NCBI GenBank assembly: GCA_031283865.1 | Contig: JAITAX010000200.1 | Location: 1 to 7,110 of the forward strand | Origin: Eubacteriales Family XIII. Incertae Sedis bacterium | GTDB lineage: Bacteria > Bacillota > Clostridia > Peptostreptococcales > Anaerovoracaceae | DNA: 7,110 bases | Direction: 5' to 3' | Part shown: one piece after another, positions 6,007 through 7,110 of the stretch | How positions within the stretch are numbered: position 1 is the stretch's first letter | Layout: every line of letters starts with the position of its first letter | Program-made: the position numbers and the translations under genes | The notes under the pieces: model-generated | What the model saw: the letters and a program-made list of their open reading frames with translations, nothing else | Told to the model about the DNA's origin: nothing | Database searches by the model: none

Positions 6007-7014
6007 TTATAATACAAATCGAGCAACATCTTGAAATGTTACGAAGATCATGAGCGCGAAGAGCAGCATGAGCCCCACAAAATGAACCTTTCCCTCCATC
6101 TCGTCGGTCACGGCCTTGCCCGTGATCTTGCGGACGAACAGGAAGACGAACCTGCAGCCGTCGAGCGCGGGGATGGGCAGCAGATTGACGATGCCCAGAT
6201 TCAGGCTGATCAACGCCGTAAGCTGCGCCAGCTGCAACATGCCGTTCTTCGCCACATCGCCCACCATGTAGACGATGCCGACGGGTCCCGTCAATTCCTT
6301 TACCGGAACATCGCCCGTGAACAGTTGGGCGATCGCCTGCACCATCGCCACGCCCATGGCCCACGTCGCGCGGCAGCCGAGCAGCAGCGAGGGCAAAAGG
6401 TCGCGCGCGCGCCGTTCCATGGCCGGCGTGATTCCGACCTTGCGAAGGCCGTCCTCACCCGTGTAGAAGCCGCTTTCAAGCTGTATTTCAACGCCGTCGC
6501 GCAGGACCGTAAACGCGATATGATCGCCTTTCGCCGCGGTTACGGCCGCGGGAATGTCGTTCCATTCCGACACGGGGACGCCGCCCACGGACACGATGCG
6601 ATCGCCGGGCGCGACGCCGGCCGCTTCTGCGGGACTGCCCGCGCCGACCTCCGAAACGACGGCGGTCGGTGTGCCGTTCGCGAAGATCACGAAGGAGAGG
6701 ATCAGCACGGCCAGCAGCACGTTCATCAGTGAACCGGCCAGCAGCACCAGCGCCTTCGCGGGGAGCGGTTTTTTGTTGAAGGCCCTCGGATCGTCGGAAT
6801 TTTCGTCCTCGCCCTCCATCGCGCAAAAGCCCCCTATGGGAAAAGCGCGCAGTGTGTACGAGGTTTCGCCTTTTTTGAAGCCGAACAGCCGCGGTCCCAT
6901 GCCGAGCGAAAATTCGTTCACGCGAACGCCGACGGCCTTGGCCGCCGTCAAATGCCCGAGCTCATGGGCAAAGATCAGCAGACAGAATATGATTATCGCA
7001 TATACAATCGTCAT
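6007..7014 (-). CDS. rseP: RIP metalloprotease RseP (site-2 protease)
   Basis: An intramembrane zinc protease of 335 aa that cleaves membrane-bound anti-sigma factors or remnant peptides. Its length fits the single-PDZ type of Gram-positive and related bacteria (E. coli RseP has two PDZ domains and about 450 aa). The first membrane segment holds the zinc motif HELGH at 17-21. A second hydrophobic segment spans about 88-112, a PDZ domain about 115-180 (GSPAEAAGV, GDRI), and a TGPVGI motif 242-247. The third zinc ligand motif NLLPIPALDG is at 277-286 with D285, and the last membrane segment is at about 311-325. The ATG at 7014 was chosen because AGGGAGG at 7026-7020 sits just upstream and the protein should begin with the HELGH helix. 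It follows the probable dxr stop by 13 nt, a common bacterial order, and precedes ispG by 4 nt. Confidence 0.95.
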   Translation of the reverse strand: MTIVYAIIIFCLLIFAHELGHLTAAKAVGVRVNEFSLGMGPRLFGFKKGETSYTLRAFPIGGFCAMEGEDENSDDPRAFNKKPLPAKALVLLAGSLMNVLLAVLILSFVIFANGTPTAVVSEVGAGSPAEAAGVAPGDRIVSVGGVPVSEWNDIPAAVTAAKGDHIAFTVLRDGVEIQLESGFYTGEDGLRKVGITPAMERRARDLLPSLLLGCRATWAMGVAMVQAIAQLFTGDVPVKELTGPVGIVYMVGDVAKNGMLQLAQLTALISLNLGIVNLLPIPALDGCRFVFLFVRKITGKAVTDEMEGKVHFVGLMLLFALMIFVTFQDVARFVL

Positions 7015-7019
7015 AAAAC

Positions 7020-7026
7020 CCTCCCT
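7020..7026 (-). promoter_or_regulatory. Ribosome binding site of rseP
   Basis: AGGGAGG on the minus strand lies 5 nt before the ATG at 7014 and between the probable dxr stop and rseP. It rules out the longer frame that enters from the window edge. Confidence 0.8.
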
Positions 7027-7027
7027 A

Positions 7028-7110
7028 TCACGCGGAGCAGGCCCTGTGAACGCGCTTGAGCACCCGTGCCCGCACGTCGGCGTCGATGCGCAGAATGCTG
7101 TCCACATCGG
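7028..7110 (-). CDS. dxr: C-terminal end of probable DXP reductoisomerase (Dxr), partial
   Basis: The last 26 codons and the TGA stop (7030-7028) of a gene that begins outside the window. The tail reads DVDSILRIDADVRARVLKRV and then six more residues. Its acidic and arginine-rich helix resembles the C-terminal helix of Dxr, the enzyme that makes MEP from DXP. The call rests mainly on place: dxr lies directly before rseP in very many bacteria, and ispG of the same pathway is next but one. With so few residues, another gene cannot be excluded. Confidence 0.6.
   Translation of the reverse strand, partial: DVDSILRIDADVRARVLKRVHRACSA

Noticed and set aside
6006..6011. TATAAT on the minus strand as an internal promoter for ispG
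   Set aside because: It lies 3 nt before the ispG ATG, so a transcript would begin inside the coding region, and no good -35 is present.

Overview
The window looks like a chromosomal stretch from a GC-rich bacterium of Firmicutes type. Shine-Dalgarno sites are strong and purine-rich, the isoprenoid genes come in the order dxr-rseP-ispG, and a bacteriohemerythrin is present. This combination would fit a Negativicutes/Selenomonas-like anaerobe, but that assignment is an inference from gene order and composition; no rRNA or other marker is present. No phage, transposon, CRISPR, tRNA or rRNA was recognised.

Positions 1-248 hold no recognisable gene. They include an AT-richer stretch with a good sigma-70/A type promoter (146-174) and a ribosome binding site. 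These drive a two-gene unit on the + strand: a galactitol-family PTS membrane component EIIC (249-1676) and a Cof-type HAD phosphatase (1673-2506), overlapping by 4 nt. No EIIA or EIIB gene lies beside the EIIC inside the window. After an 86-nt gap with two small stem-loops and a strong Shine-Dalgarno site comes the most interesting gene (2593-3450). It encodes a protein with an N-terminal bacteriohemerythrin (all seven diiron ligands present) fused to a C-terminal CheX-like CheY-P phosphatase domain with its E-x-x-N signature. It may link oxygen binding directly to chemotactic signal termination.

The rest, 3457-7110, is one minus-strand operon that converges on the hemerythrin gene with only 6 nt between stop codons. 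In transcription order it holds the last codons of a probable dxr, then rseP (site-2 intramembrane protease), ispG (HMBPP synthase), a short NfeD-like membrane protein, and a stomatin/QmcA-like SPFH protein. Most junctions are tight or overlapping (13 nt, 4 nt, then a 19-nt overlap), followed by a 75-nt gap before the SPFH gene. dxr and ispG act in the MEP isoprenoid pathway. RseP acts in membrane-stress proteolysis. The NfeD and SPFH proteins form a widely conserved partner pair in membrane microdomain organisation. No intrinsic terminator with a T-tract was found at the convergent junction, although a GC-rich 8-bp inverted repeat ends the hemerythrin-CheX gene.
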